Assembly (NCBI GenBank): GCA_001660395.1 | Contig: LXWE01000001.1 | Coordinates: forward strand, 1,116,001 to 1,180,000 | DNA: 64,000 nt | Direction of reading: 5' to 3' | Source of the DNA: Alteromonadaceae bacterium XY-R5 | Lineage (GTDB): Bacteria; Pseudomonadota; Gammaproteobacteria; Enterobacterales; Alteromonadaceae | Shown here: positions 27,022 through 36,448 of the stretch, piece after piece | Layout: each line of letters opens with the position of its first letter | Position numbering within the stretch: the first letter of the stretch is position 1 | Position numbers and translations under genes: made by a program | Notes under the pieces: model-generated | What the model saw: the letters and a program-made list of their open reading frames with translations, nothing else | The model's database searches: none | What the model was told of the DNA's origin: nothing

Positions 27022-28286
27022 TTGGTAATCCTCGCTGGCACAGGTTTGGTATTTTCATTCTTGCTGTAAAGCCACAGCAAACCAAAAAATCCAAAGTACA
27101 TCACAGTCAGAATCTGCGATGCGGTGATTTTCCAGTTTTCTTGCGGTGTACCACCTAAATAGCCAAGGAAAATAAACACACCTGCAAATACCAGTAAGTT
27201 CCACTTATGCAAACCACAGCGATAGCGCCAGGATTTAACCTTGCCGCGATCAATCCATGGCAGTAGCGCCAACATGATAATGGCAGCAAACATCGCAGTG
27301 ACACCCAACAATTTATCAGGCACGGCTTTGAGAATGGCGTAGAAGGGTGTGAAGTACCACACTGGAAAAATATGCTCCGGTGTTTTTAACGGGTTAGCAA
27401 TTTCAAAGTTCGGGTGTTCGAGAAACTTACCCCACATCTCAGGGTTAAAGAACAACACATAACAGAACCCCAGCAGAAACACACAGAAAGCCACCAAATC
27501 CTTCAGCACAATATGGGGAAAGAAAGGCACCACATCATCAATGATGTCGTATTTATTGGTGTAATACTCGTGCATTTTAAAAGACGTTTTCTCATCCTCT
27601 GTTAATGAGCCTTTTTTGCGTTTTACCTCAACGCCATCCGGGTTATTCGAGCCAACTTCATGCAAAGCAACTATGTGTAAAAACACCAGAATAACCAGCA
27701 CCAAGGGCAACGCTATCACGTGAAGGGCAAAGAACCGGTTAAGAGTCGCACCTGAAATCACATAGTCACCCTGGATCCAAATCACAAGATCAGGGCCGAT
27801 GCCAGGAATCGCTCCAAACAGCGAAACAATAACCTGAGCTCCCCAATATGACATCTGACCCCAAGGTAATACGTAGCCCATGAAGGCCTCTGCCATCAAT
27901 GCCAGGTAGATGAACATCCCAAATAACCACAATAGTTCCCTGGGTTTCTGGTAAGAGCCGTAAATCATGCCTCTGAACATATGCAGATATACCACAATGA
28001 AAAACGCAGATGCGCCAGTACTGTGCATATATCGGAGTAACCAGCCATAGTCGATATCGCGCATGATGTATTCAACAGATGCAAATGCGCGTTCAGAAGA
28101 CGGCTCAAAATTCATCGTCAACCATACACCAGTGACAATTTGGTTAATTAATACGACCGTAGCCAGAAAGCCAAACACATACCAGAGGTTCATGTTTCTG
28201 GGCGCCGGATATTGGATGGCATGCATATTTGCCACCCGCATCATAGGGATACGATATTCGATCCAATCAAGAAGGTTCTTCCACAT
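27018..28286 (-). CDS. petB: Ubiquinol-cytochrome c reductase, cytochrome b
   Basis: Membrane core of the bc1 complex carrying two hemes b and both quinone sites. 422 residues from ATG 28286 (NMWKNLLDW...), chosen because it sits one base past the petA stop with GGGAG upstream; a longer frame at 28313 would overlap petA. Eight predicted membrane helices. Heme-ligand histidines lie in RYMHSTGASAFFIVVYLHMFRG and in FFALHVIALP...FLHIVALHEVG. The Qo-site PEWY-type motif appears as PVWYF. Undivided cytochrome b, as in proteobacteria. Confidence 0.96.
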   Translation of the reverse strand: MWKNLLDWIEYRIPMMRVANMHAIQYPAPRNMNLWYVFGFLATVVLINQIVTGVWLTMNFEPSSERAFASVEYIMRDIDYGWLLRYMHSTGASAFFIVVYLHMFRGMIYGSYQKPRELLWLFGMFIYLALMAEAFMGYVLPWGQMSYWGAQVIVSLFGAIPGIGPDLVIWIQGDYVISGATLNRFFALHVIALPLVLVILVFLHIVALHEVGSNNPDGVEVKRKKGSLTEDEKTSFKMHEYYTNKYDIIDDVVPFFPHIVLKDLVAFCVFLLGFCYVLFFNPEMWGKFLEHPNFEIANPLKTPEHIFPVWYFTPFYAILKAVPDKLLGVTAMFAAIIMLALLPWIDRGKVKSWRYRCGLHKWNLLVFAGVFIFLGYLGGTPQENWKITASQILTVMYFGFFGLLWLYSKNENTKPVPARITK

Positions 28287-28287
28287 A

Positions 28288-28920
28288 TCAGGCTGCTCCC
28301 TCTTCTGATCCAATTAAGATCGTATTGTCATCAATGAAATAATACGGTGGCACCACTAAATTCAATGGAGCAGGCACGCTCTCGAACACCCTGCCCGCCA
28401 TATCAAATTTGGAACCATGACAGGGGCAGAAAAAGCCATTAGGTACACCCTCTACCACTTCTGCAAAGGCACCGTCACTCAAATAACGCGGTGAACATCC
28501 CAGGTGTGTACAGATCCCAACGAGCACTAAATACTCTTCTTTCAAGGAGCGATAGCGATTTTGTGCAAACCCGGGTTGCTGTTCATTTTCTGAATTAGGA
28601 TCTTTTAGACGGTCTTCATGGGTTGCCAGCTCAGCCAAAACCTCGGGCGTGCGTCTAACGATCCAAACGGGCTTGCTGCGCCACATCACTCGGATAAGCT
28701 GACCCGGTTCTATTTTGCTGATATCCGCTTCAATGTCGGCACCTGCGGCTTTTGCCTTAGCACTTGGATTCCAGGACGCAATGAAAGGTACAGCCGCACC
28801 AACAACACCCACACCGCCAACCACTGAGGTAGCAACTGTTAAAAATCGTCGCCTGGTATTGTCCTGAGGTTGGTTATCAGCTGCGGACGAATGATTCGCA
28901 TCGACAGATACATCGCTCAT
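28288..28920 (-). CDS. petA: Ubiquinol-cytochrome c reductase, Rieske iron-sulfur subunit
   Basis: Takes electrons from quinol and passes them to cytochrome c1. 210 residues. Twin-arginine signal NTRRRFLTVAT then an anchor helix (about 29-48); this protein stays uncleaved. The 2Fe-2S cluster ligands are in CTHLGC (Cys137, His139, Cys142) and CPCHG (Cys165, Cys167, His168). First gene of the petABC unit, about 280 bases from rpsI. Confidence 0.97.
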   Translation of the reverse strand: MSDVSVDANHSSAADNQPQDNTRRRFLTVATSVVGGVGVVGAAVPFIASWNPSAKAKAAGADIEADISKIEPGQLIRVMWRSKPVWIVRRTPEVLAELATHEDRLKDPNSENEQQPGFAQNRYRSLKEEYLVLVGICTHLGCSPRYLSDGAFAEVVEGVPNGFFCPCHGSKFDMAGRVFESVPAPLNLVVPPYYFIDDNTILIGSEEGAA

Positions 28921-29150
28921 TCAGGTTTCTCCGGGGTTGATTGAGAGTAACACTTCCTGACTCGCCAGAGTAATTCCAGCCTGACAGCAAGAAATTATAA
29001 TTTTGTTAACAGCAAAAAATGATAAAAGAAAAACCTTAAAAAATACAAGGAATTCATGATTAAAATAACAGCAACACATACTGAGATAATAGTCGAAGAA
29101 TCATTCCACTAACAAAGATACCACCCAGTATAGACCCGAATTTTGGTTAT

Positions 29151-29177
29151 AAAAAAACCCGGCATTGCCGGGTTTTT
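29151..29177 (-). terminator. Terminator of rplM-rpsI
   Basis: CCCGGC / GCCGGG stem with ATT loop, A-run on the left that becomes a T-run on the minus strand, just after the rpsI stop. Confidence 0.92.
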
Positions 29178-29199
29178 GAAATTTTCCAAATGTAACGAA

Positions 29200-29592
29200 T
29201 TAACGTTTGGAGAATTGAGGACGCTTACGCGCTTTGTGCAGACCCACTTTCTTACGTTCAACGCGACGAGCGTCACGAGTAACGAAGCCAGCTTTACGCA
29301 AAGCAGGACGCAGAGATTCATCGTATTCCATCAATGCACGAGTGATACCGTGACGGATTGCACCTGCCTGACCACTGATACCGCCACCGGCAACAGTTAC
29401 ATACAGGTCGAATTTCTCAGTCATTTCAACTAGCTCAAGAGGCTGACGAACAACCATGCGAGCAGTTTCACGACCGAAGAACACGTCCAGAGGACGTTTG
29501 TTTACTACGATGTTGCCGCTACCTGGACGAAGGAATACACGAGCGGTAGAGCTTTTGCGGCGACCAGTGCCGTAATATTGATTATCTGCCAT
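29200..29592 (-). CDS. rpsI: Ribosomal protein S9
   Basis: Small-subunit protein whose C-terminal tail reaches the P-site tRNA. 130 residues. Start [16 protein letters not shown], middle [19 protein letters not shown], and the invariant basic tail [11 protein letters not shown] ending in Lys-Arg. ATG preceded by AAGGAG. Twelve bases after rplM, same strand. Confidence 0.99.
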   Translation of the reverse strand: MADNQYYGTGRRKSSTARVFLRPGSGNIVVNKRPLDVFFGRETARMVVRQPLELVEMTEKFDLYVTVAGGGISGQAGAIRHGITRALMEYDESLRPALRKAGFVTRDARRVERKKVGLHKARKRPQFSKR

Positions 29593-29604
29593 TTGTCTCG
29601 CTCC

Positions 29605-30033
29605 TTAAATGTCCAAAACTTGAGGCTGTTGAGCAGCATGTTTGTGCTCAGAACCTGCGTAAACTTTCATCTTGCGGAACATTTCACGGCCCAGAGGACC
29701 TTTAGGCAGCATGCCTTTAACCGCTTTTTCGATGATCATTTCTGGTTTGTGAGCTTGTAACTTCTCGAAGTTAGTCTCTTTCAAACCGCCAGGGTAGCCA
29801 GTGTGTGAGTAGTACATTTTGTTCTTGGCTTTGTTGCCAGTCACAGTAACTTTCTCTGCATTGATTACGATGATGTAGTCACCGGTATCAACGTGAGGAG
29901 TGTACTCAGCTTTATGCTTACCACGCAGACGACGAGCAATTTCAGTTGCCAGACGACCTAAAGTTTTGTCAGTGGCGTCAACCACATACCAGTCGCGTTT
30001 TACCGTTTCTGGTTTTGCAACAAAAGTTTTCAT
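29605..30033 (-). CDS. rplM: Ribosomal protein L13
   Basis: Early-assembly large-subunit protein. 142 residues, family length. N-terminal [29 protein letters not shown], then [22 protein letters not shown] and [14 protein letters not shown]. First gene of rplM-rpsI; has a long leader with two perfect hairpins that could mediate autoregulation (see the leader entry). Confidence 0.99.
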   Translation of the reverse strand: MKTFVAKPETVKRDWYVVDATDKTLGRLATEIARRLRGKHKAEYTPHVDTGDYIIVINAEKVTVTGNKAKNKMYYSHTGYPGGLKETNFEKLQAHKPEMIIEKAVKGMLPKGPLGREMFRKMKVYAGSEHKHAAQQPQVLDI

Positions 30034-30071
30034 TTATCAAATACCCGATAATTTTCAATTTAGTTACTAGC

Positions 30072-30150
30072 TTTCTGCCAGGCAGAAAACCGATAAAATC
30101 AACGTATTGGCCCCTTCGAGCCTGTTGACCATTCCGCTTTCCCAAAGCGG
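30072..30150 (-). promoter_or_regulatory. Structured leader of rplM, possible L13 autoregulation site
   Basis: Two perfect stem-loops of 8 and 7 base pairs in the minus-strand leader, before the L13 start codon. L13 is a known translational autoregulator of its operon in E. coli; whether these stems do the same here is inferred. Confidence 0.4.
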
Positions 30151-30173
30151 GGGTGTAACTGGGCAGGGCGCGA

Positions 30174-30179
30174 ATTATA
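30174..30179 (-). promoter_or_regulatory. -10 element of the rplM promoter
   Basis: Perfect TATAAT on the minus strand followed by a GC-rich stretch (TCGCGCCC). Such a GC-rich discriminator is typical of ribosomal promoters under stringent control. The -35 is not clear. Confidence 0.55.
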
Positions 30180-30351
30180 CAGAGTTTCTGATAAAACGCG
30201 AGTACGAATTTTATCCTATTTGCATTTATTCCAAAAAATTTTCGCCTTCGCCTAAATTCGTTTCCCTCTTAGCAATCTAGCCATTGCTGTGTAATTTAGA
30301 GCTATGCTTACTGAAGTCATCTCAATGATGTGGTTCGTAAAGGAATGGTGC

Positions 30352-30891
30352 ATGCCCATAGATAACGCCGCAATATCCCTGACCAGCAGAGAGCAGCTGC
30401 TTTCTATCATTCAGGCTCAGACAGATATTTTCCGATTACGAATGAATGCCTCACAGGCAATAACACGTTTGTGTGAGCTAGCGCAGGAACTTACCTATGC
30501 CCAGGGAGCTGTGGTTGAGATGATTGAAAACGATGAGCTTGTATACACCCACGCGACCGGCAGTGCCTCCGCTCAGATAGGGCAAAGGCTGAAACTAATT
30601 AGCAGCTTATCTGGCATTTGTATCAGTACGCATTCAATATTAATGAGTCAGGATACACTTAACGACCCGAGGGTAGACCAACAAGCCTGTCGGAAGCTGA
30701 ATATCCGATCGATGCTGGTCGCACCGTTAGAATACGACGATGAAGTCATAGGTGTGCTCAAGGTTTACTCGCCGGCCACAGATACCTTCGATGAAGTAGA
30801 TGTACAACTACTGGGGTTATCCGCGTCTATTATCGTAATCGCCATCAATGCCATGCCTGAGGCAATTAACGCGAGCTTCCCGATAATTTAG
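30352..30891 (+). CDS. GAF-domain protein
   Basis: 179 residues from ATG 30352, with AAAGGA 8 bases upstream; a longer in-frame start lacks a ribosome site. One GAF domain (about 26-165), seen in the pattern SREQLLSIIQAQTDIFRLRMNASQA, VLKVYSP and the IRSMLVAPLEYDDEVIGVL core. No output domain, so it may be a partner sensor. Ligand unknown. Its 3' end overlaps the mazG 3' end by 26 bases on opposite strands. Confidence 0.82.
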   Translation: MPIDNAAISLTSREQLLSIIQAQTDIFRLRMNASQAITRLCELAQELTYAQGAVVEMIENDELVYTHATGSASAQIGQRLKLISSLSGICISTHSILMSQDTLNDPRVDQQACRKLNIRSMLVAPLEYDDEVIGVLKVYSPATDTFDEVDVQLLGLSASIIVIAINAMPEAINASFPII

Positions 30892-31705
30892 CCTGCGCCT
30901 TTACCCATTCCCAGGCGGCTTCCATCTGCGCTAAATCAGCCGTTTTAACTGACTGTTGTAATGATTCCAAACGCTGCTCAACGCCTCGAAAACGGGCCTC
31001 AAATTTATGATTAGCTTTTCTCAAAGCAGTTTCAGCATCCACCTTTACATGTCGGGATAAATTCACCAGAGCAAACAACAAATCGCCAATTTCTTCTTCT
31101 ACAGCCTGTTGATTCAGCGTTTGAGCATCAATCTCAGCCTGCACTTCGTCAATTTCTTCACGAATCTTATCAAATACAGGTGCTAATTCATCCCAGTCGA
31201 ATCCCACTTTTGCACAGGCCTGTTGCAACTTGGTCGCCCGCATTAATGGCGACATGGCTTTCGGTACATCAGCCAACACGCTGGCATCTGCTGTTTTACC
31301 CACGTTTTCCTGAGCCTTAATTTGTGCCCACTGCTGATTTAATTCCTCGTGACTCATGGCTTTGCCTGGTGTCACAAACACGTGAGGATGGCGTCGCTCG
31401 AGCTTATCAGAGATAGCCCCAGCGATTTTTTCAAAATCAAATGCCTGTTGCTCCTGGCCAATTTGGGCATAAAACACAATTTGAAATAGTAGGTCGCCCA
31501 ACTCCTGACAAACATCCGTCAGGTCTCCCTGCTCGATCGCATCAGCCACTTCCCAGGCTTCTTCCAAGGTATAAGGCACGAGTGAAGCCAGTGACTGCTC
31601 CTTGTCCCAGGGACAGCCTATAACTGGGTCACGTAATGTAGCCATAATAGCAAGCAAGCGCTGAGTGTTTGGTAACGCCATCCCCGCATCATTTGTGTCT
31701 TTCAT
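30866..31705 (-). CDS. mazG: Nucleoside triphosphate pyrophosphohydrolase MazG
   Basis: Hydrolyses (d)NTPs to monophosphates and lowers ppGpp-linked nucleotide signals. 279 residues with two MazG domains: CPWDKEQSLASLVPYTLEEAWEVADAI with EELGDLLFQIVFY (repeat 1) and VEEEIGDLLFALVNLSRHV (repeat 2). Start ATG 31705 chosen because the longer frame at 31747 would include the relA-mazG hairpin. Directly after relA, the usual pairing. Convergent overlap of 26 bases with the GAF gene. Confidence 0.95.
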   Translation of the reverse strand: MKDTNDAGMALPNTQRLLAIMATLRDPVIGCPWDKEQSLASLVPYTLEEAWEVADAIEQGDLTDVCQELGDLLFQIVFYAQIGQEQQAFDFEKIAGAISDKLERRHPHVFVTPGKAMSHEELNQQWAQIKAQENVGKTADASVLADVPKAMSPLMRATKLQQACAKVGFDWDELAPVFDKIREEIDEVQAEIDAQTLNQQAVEEEIGDLLFALVNLSRHVKVDAETALRKANHKFEARFRGVEQRLESLQQSVKTADLAQMEAAWEWVKAQAKLSGSSR

Positions 31706-31723
31706 TTCTCGTCTCAAATTAAC

Positions 31724-31743
31724 AAGGGGCCCGCAGGCCCCTT
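31724..31743 (-). terminator. Hairpin between relA and mazG
   Basis: GGGGCC / GGCCCC stem with 4-base loop, T-rich tail on the minus strand, so probable partial terminator that lowers mazG expression relative to relA. Confidence 0.7.
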
Positions 31744-31762
31744 TCATCTATTTGCTTATAAT

Positions 31763-33928
31763 CTAATGATCAAGGCGTTTTACGTCACTGACGCCTTTTA
31801 CCTGTTGTAAACGGGTAATGGTCTTAGACAGGCTATGCAAGTCTTTCACTTCCAGCATCAATTTGATTCTAGCGGTATGATCAGAGGTATCACTCAAGCT
31901 GTTTACCCCAAGCAGAGTAACTTTTTCATTCGCCAATACCGTCGTCACATCGCGCAACAAACCGTCACGATCCGCTCCAAACACTTCCACTTCGGTTTTA
32001 AAGCCACCGGTAAGATTACTCGCCCAGTTCACATCGATCTGCCGCTCTGGGTGTTGATCCAGCATATGTTGCAACTGTTCGCAATCTTCGCGGTGAACAC
32101 TGACCCCTCGACCCTGAGTAATAAAGCCGATGATGGGTTCTCCCGGTAACGGCTGACAGCACCCCGCCAGTTGTGTCATCAGGTTACCCACGCCTTCAAC
32201 TACCACAGTATCTTTTTGCGGGCGTTTTTTATCTGACTCTTTCTTAACTTTGATTCGAGGATCAATTTCAGGCGGTGGCGCTTTTAGCTGCAGCAGATAA
32301 TTAACCACCTGCATGATCCTGACATCACCACCTCCAATGGCAGCACAGAGGTCATCCATAGTCGCCATATTAAAGCGCTCGATCGCAGGATCCGCCTCTT
32401 TAATCGACAAATTCACCTTGTGCAGCTGCAGTTCAAGCATCTCACGGCCAGCTTGCAGGTTCTTCTCGCGATCCTGCTTTTTAAACCAGGTATGGATTTT
32501 GGCGCGGGCACGGGACGAATGCACATACCCCAGACCAGGATGCATCCAGTCTCGGCTTGGATTCAATTCCTTGCCGGTCAGCACTTCCACCTTATCGCCG
32601 GTTTGCAGTTGATAAGTAAAAGGCACAATACGGCCATCAACCTTGGCACCAATACAGCGGTGGCCCACATTGCTATGAATGTAATAAGCAAAGTCCAGCG
32701 GTGTAGAGCCCACCGGTAAATCCACCACATCGCCTTTAGGCGTAAACACATATACTCGGTCGTCGAATACCTGACTGCGAAGTTCTTCCACCAGATCACC
32801 GGATTCAGCCACTTCTTCCTGCCAGGTAAGGATCTTACGTAACCAGTTGAGTTTCTCTTCATAACCGGTTTTCTGGCCGATGCTGCCTTCCTTATATTTC
32901 CAGTGTGCAGCCACACCCAGCTCTGCATCCTGGTGCATTTGCTGCGTACGAATTTGGATCTCTACGGTTTTTCCTTCGGGGCCGACAATCACGGTATGAA
33001 TAGATTGATAACCATTGGGCTTGGGTGTAGCGATATAGTCGTCAAATTCCCGGGGAATATGCTTCCAGTGGGAATGCACCACACCTAACGCGGCGTAACA
33101 ATCCTGCAGACGGTCAGCAATAATTCGTACCGCCCGAATATCAAACAGTTGTTCAAAGGTCAGGCTCTTTTTCTGCATCTTTTTCCAGATGCTATAAATA
33201 TGCTTCGGACGACCGTATACCTGCGCCTTAATATGTTGTTGGTTCAGGGTTTCCTGCAGATCGCTAACAAACGCCTTGATGTAATCAACCCGGTCTGCAC
33301 GTCTTTCATCCAGTAATCCAGCAATCTGTTTGTAAGTTTCCGGATGCAGATAACGGAATGAGTGATCTTCCAACTCCCACTTTAACTGACCAATCCCCAA
33401 ACGGTTGGCCAGTGGCGCATAGATATTGGCACATTCGCGCGCCACCAACACCCGGGTTTCTTCATCCGCTTCTTTGACCTGCTGCAGGGCACAAATACGC
33501 TCTGCCAGTTTGATAACTACCGCTCGAACATCTTCAACCATGGCCAGTAACATCCGACGAATATTGTCGATTTGCGTTTCGTCACTGACTTTTTTCTTAG
33601 TTTGACGGGTATGCAGGGTTTTAATCGCGTCCATTCGACGCACACCCACTACCAGCTTTTGAATTGCAGGACCAAACTGTTCTCCCACATCTTCATCACT
33701 GAGATCATGCATTTGGCAATAGGGATATATGAGTGACGCCTGCAGGGTTTCGTCATCCATGTGCAACTGGTGCAGAATCTCCACCATTTCCTGACCAATC
33801 AATAGAATCTCTGGTCGATCAGAAATTTCTCGCAGTTTTTGTTTGGTGGTATCGCTAAGGGTGAGGCTCTCCAGCCACTCATGGAACGGAGGGCGCGTCG
33901 GTTTATGTACCTTGCGGATAGAGACCAT
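31763..33928 (-). CDS. relA: GTP pyrophosphokinase RelA
   Basis: Ribosome-associated (p)ppGpp synthetase of the stringent response. 721 residues. The pseudo-hydrolase N-terminus lacks the HD metal dyad, as in true RelA. Synthetase segment KSLTFEQLFDIRAVRIIADRLQDCYAALGVVH and FDDYIATPKPNGYQSIHTV; TGS domain VYVFTPKGDVVDLPVGSTPLDFAYYIHSNVGH; a zinc-finger-like CCQPLPGEPIIGFITQGRGVSVHREDC; C-terminal ACT domain. Between rlmD and mazG, as in E. coli. Confidence 0.98.
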   Translation of the reverse strand: MVSIRKVHKPTRPPFHEWLESLTLSDTTKQKLREISDRPEILLIGQEMVEILHQLHMDDETLQASLIYPYCQMHDLSDEDVGEQFGPAIQKLVVGVRRMDAIKTLHTRQTKKKVSDETQIDNIRRMLLAMVEDVRAVVIKLAERICALQQVKEADEETRVLVARECANIYAPLANRLGIGQLKWELEDHSFRYLHPETYKQIAGLLDERRADRVDYIKAFVSDLQETLNQQHIKAQVYGRPKHIYSIWKKMQKKSLTFEQLFDIRAVRIIADRLQDCYAALGVVHSHWKHIPREFDDYIATPKPNGYQSIHTVIVGPEGKTVEIQIRTQQMHQDAELGVAAHWKYKEGSIGQKTGYEEKLNWLRKILTWQEEVAESGDLVEELRSQVFDDRVYVFTPKGDVVDLPVGSTPLDFAYYIHSNVGHRCIGAKVDGRIVPFTYQLQTGDKVEVLTGKELNPSRDWMHPGLGYVHSSRARAKIHTWFKKQDREKNLQAGREMLELQLHKVNLSIKEADPAIERFNMATMDDLCAAIGGGDVRIMQVVNYLLQLKAPPPEIDPRIKVKKESDKKRPQKDTVVVEGVGNLMTQLAGCCQPLPGEPIIGFITQGRGVSVHREDCEQLQHMLDQHPERQIDVNWASNLTGGFKTEVEVFGADRDGLLRDVTTVLANEKVTLLGVNSLSDTSDHTARIKLMLEVKDLHSLSKTITRLQQVKGVSDVKRLDH

Positions 33929-33942
33929 AAAACACTGTCCTG

Positions 33943-35334
33943 TTATCTTTTGCGTGCGGTCTGAACAAATAATGCCATCAATTCACTGTGACTGGTATAC
34001 GGGAACATATCCATTAATCCAATCTTATCGAGTCGATAGCCTTGCTCTAACAACAATTTCGCATCTCTGGCAAAACTCGCCGGGTTGCAAGATACATACA
34101 AGATCTGCTGAGCAGCTAACTGCTTGAGATGCGGCATAACGCCAAAAGCACCATCCCGGGCCGGATCCAGCAAGACTTTATCGATCTTGAGCCGCCCCAT
34201 CTGACTGATGCTTTTTTCGCCATTTAAATCCATTTGAATAAATTCAGCATTTGCAATCTGATTCAGGCGTGCATTTTTTGACGCCCGCTGCACCATTTCG
34301 GACACGCCTTCCACCCCAATCACATGCTGACAACGTTTTGCTAAAGGGAGACTGAAATTACCGAGTCCGCAAAACAAATCCAGAATATTTTCGTCTTGCT
34401 GTGGAGCCAGCCAATCCAGCGCCTGCCGCACCATTAGCCGATTTATCTCAGCGTTAACCTGAATGAAATCATTCGGCGCCACCAGTAATTGCACCCCATC
34501 ATCCAGGGTATAGACTAACTCTCGCTCTGTCTCTGTGACCTTGTCGAATTCACCCGAACGAATTTCAAAGAGCAGTTGCACGTTATTCTGGTGAGCAAAC
34601 GCTTGCCATAAGGCTCTGTCGCTCTGGCTAATATCCCGCGTCAGACGCACACTTACCTGCACCAGATTATCACCTTCAAGCAAGCCGATATGACCAATTG
34701 CCAAGGCACCTTGCAACGCCAGCATCAGCGTCTGTAGCGGTTTAAGCAGCGCATCGAGTTTCGGCGTCAACACTTTACAATGATGAATACCCACCACGTC
34801 CTGAGAGCCTTTGGCGCGCAGTCCCAATTTGGGCAATTTGGCGTTGCGTGCATCGAGCGCAAGCCGGGTTTTTCGACGGTAGTGATACTCATCTGCCACC
34901 AAGGCAGCTTGCCAAGGCAGCTCATCTATTCCCGCCACCTTAGTAAGTAATCCGCTAACCGCCTGTTGTTTCAATTTGAGCGCTTCTGCACTGTGTATGT
35001 GCCGGGTTTGGCATCCTCCACACTCGGCATAATATTCACAATCAGCGGTCTTACGCGCAGCCGAGGCTTGCAATACTTCAATCGCCTGCCCTTGCCAGAC
35101 ACGTTTTTTTTGTTCGGTTATACGTACCTTGCAGGTTTCGCCGGGCAAGGCGCCCTCAACAAACACCACAGGTTGATGACTGCGGCTCACACCCTGCCCC
35201 TGATGATCCCAGTCATCAATAAAAAGCTCTAATACCGATGTAGATACTGGTGTTGATTTCACCGCTGGATTTCGACGACTGGATTTGCCGGCACCGGATT
35301 TGCGACCGCGACCTGGCTGATAGATTTGCACCAT
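33943..35334 (-). CDS. rlmD: 23S rRNA m5U1939 methyltransferase RlmD
   Basis: SAM-dependent enzyme that methylates U1939 in 23S rRNA. 463 residues. TRAM domain at about 30-90; 4Fe-4S cluster cysteines in CEYYAECGGC plus a later Cys; SAM-binding block NILDLFCGLGNFSLPLA; catalytic motif VLLDPARDGA and YVSCNPASFARDA with the nucleophile Cys. Stops 14 bases before relA, starts 3 bases after acpS. Confidence 0.97.
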   Translation of the reverse strand: MVQIYQPGRGRKSGAGKSSRRNPAVKSTPVSTSVLELFIDDWDHQGQGVSRSHQPVVFVEGALPGETCKVRITEQKKRVWQGQAIEVLQASAARKTADCEYYAECGGCQTRHIHSAEALKLKQQAVSGLLTKVAGIDELPWQAALVADEYHYRRKTRLALDARNAKLPKLGLRAKGSQDVVGIHHCKVLTPKLDALLKPLQTLMLALQGALAIGHIGLLEGDNLVQVSVRLTRDISQSDRALWQAFAHQNNVQLLFEIRSGEFDKVTETERELVYTLDDGVQLLVAPNDFIQVNAEINRLMVRQALDWLAPQQDENILDLFCGLGNFSLPLAKRCQHVIGVEGVSEMVQRASKNARLNQIANAEFIQMDLNGEKSISQMGRLKIDKVLLDPARDGAFGVMPHLKQLAAQQILYVSCNPASFARDAKLLLEQGYRLDKIGLMDMFPYTSHSELMALFVQTARKR

Positions 35335-35337
35335 GAC

Positions 35338-35715
35338 TTACTTTTCCAGCACAACCGTGGCGACGGCGTAGTGCTGCTCATCCGACAAACTTAAAAACAT
35401 CGCTGTGACACCTAAAGCTTCAGCGCGCTCTTTGGCGCCATCAGCAAACGTTAACTGGGGTTGACCCAGGGGATCGTGACTGATTTCAATATGTTGAAAG
35501 CCGACGCCATTACCAATGCCTGTCCCCAAAGCCTTTACTGCAGCTTCCTTAGCGGCAAAACGCTTGGCCAGATAGCGCGCAGGAAAACTGTGCTGTTCAA
35601 ATTGAGTGAACTCAACCGCCGTTAATACTCGCTGTGCCAAGCGGTTTGAACGTTGTAACTGCGCTTCAATACGAGCAATTTCAACAATATCCGTACCAAT
35701 TCCGACGATGGCCAT
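35338..35715 (-). CDS. acpS: Holo-acyl carrier protein synthase
   Basis: Attaches the 4'-phosphopantetheine arm to apo-ACP. 125 residues, usual length. Signature GIGTDIVEIARIEAQL with the metal-binding Asp at residue 9, and RYLAKRFAAKEAAVKALGTGIG with the catalytic Glu/Lys pair. One base after the pdxJ stop, within the recO-pdxJ-acpS run. Confidence 0.98.
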   Translation of the reverse strand: MAIVGIGTDIVEIARIEAQLQRSNRLAQRVLTAVEFTQFEQHSFPARYLAKRFAAKEAAVKALGTGIGNGVGFQHIEISHDPLGQPQLTFADGAKERAEALGVTAMFLSLSDEQHYAVATVVLEK

Positions 35716-35716
35716 C

Positions 35717-36448
35717 TTAGCTTCGCGCTTCCAACATCAGGCGTTTCATATCCGCCACTGCTTTACCTAGTCCATCAAACGCAGCTCTGGCAATAATGGC
35801 ATGACCAATATTCAGCTCAACTATCTGAGGCATCGCTGCCAGAGGTTTGACGTTGTGATAGTGCAAACCATGCCCGGCGTTAACCTTTAAGCCCTGACTA
35901 TGCGCATACTCAATACCGGCTTTCAGTTTTGCCAGCTCAACCTGCTGTGCATGCTCAGTGTGTGCCTCGGCATACTGACCAGTATGGATCTCAATATAAG
36001 GCGCGCCTGCCTCAACGGCGGCATCAATCTGGTTCTTTTCTGCATCGATAAACAACGACACTATGATACCGTCAGCCGCCAGACGACCACAGGCAGTGCG
36101 AATGCGATCAAGATTACCAGCTACATCCAGGCCGCCTTCTGTGGTCAGCTCTTCACGCTTTTCAGGCACAAGGCAGCAAAATGCCGGTTTTACCTGGCTG
36201 GCAATCACCAGCATTTCTTCGGTCACAGCCATTTCTAAATTCAAACGGGTTTGCACTGTTTGCGCCAGAATCCGCACATCACGGTCAGTAATATGACGAC
36301 GGTCTTCGCGTAGATGCACGGTAATACCATCGGCACCATGGCGTTCTGCAATTTCAGCCGCGTGCACAGGATCGGGATAGCTGGTGCCACGGGCGTTACG
36401 CAGGGTGGCAATATGATCGATGTTTACACCAAGAAAAATTTCACTCAT
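35717..36448 (-). CDS. pdxJ: Pyridoxine 5'-phosphate synthase
   Basis: Condenses 1-deoxyxylulose 5-phosphate with 3-amino-2-oxopropyl phosphate to make pyridoxine 5'-phosphate. 243 residues. Signature [22 protein letters not shown], then [14 protein letters not shown] and [12 protein letters not shown]. Overlaps the recO stop by 4 bases (ATGA), so translationally coupled. Confidence 0.98.
   Translation of the reverse strand: MSEIFLGVNIDHIATLRNARGTSYPDPVHAAEIAERHGADGITVHLREDRRHITDRDVRILAQTVQTRLNLEMAVTEEMLVIASQVKPAFCCLVPEKREELTTEGGLDVAGNLDRIRTACGRLAADGIIVSLFIDAEKNQIDAAVEAGAPYIEIHTGQYAEAHTEHAQQVELAKLKAGIEYAHSQGLKVNAGHGLHYHNVKPLAAMPQIVELNIGHAIIARAAFDGLGKAVADMKRLMLEARS

Larger units (their letters stand above)
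30034..30351. other. Leader and promoter region of rplM, shared spacer with the GAF gene
   Basis: On the minus strand it holds the rplM promoter (-10 TATAAT, 30174-30179) and a leader of about 135 bases with two perfect hairpins: TTTCTGCC-A-GGCAGAAA (30072-30088) and CCGCTTT-CCC-AAAGCGG (30134-30150). The rest, toward 30351, carries the start of the GAF protein gene and no other obvious element. Confidence 0.65.
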
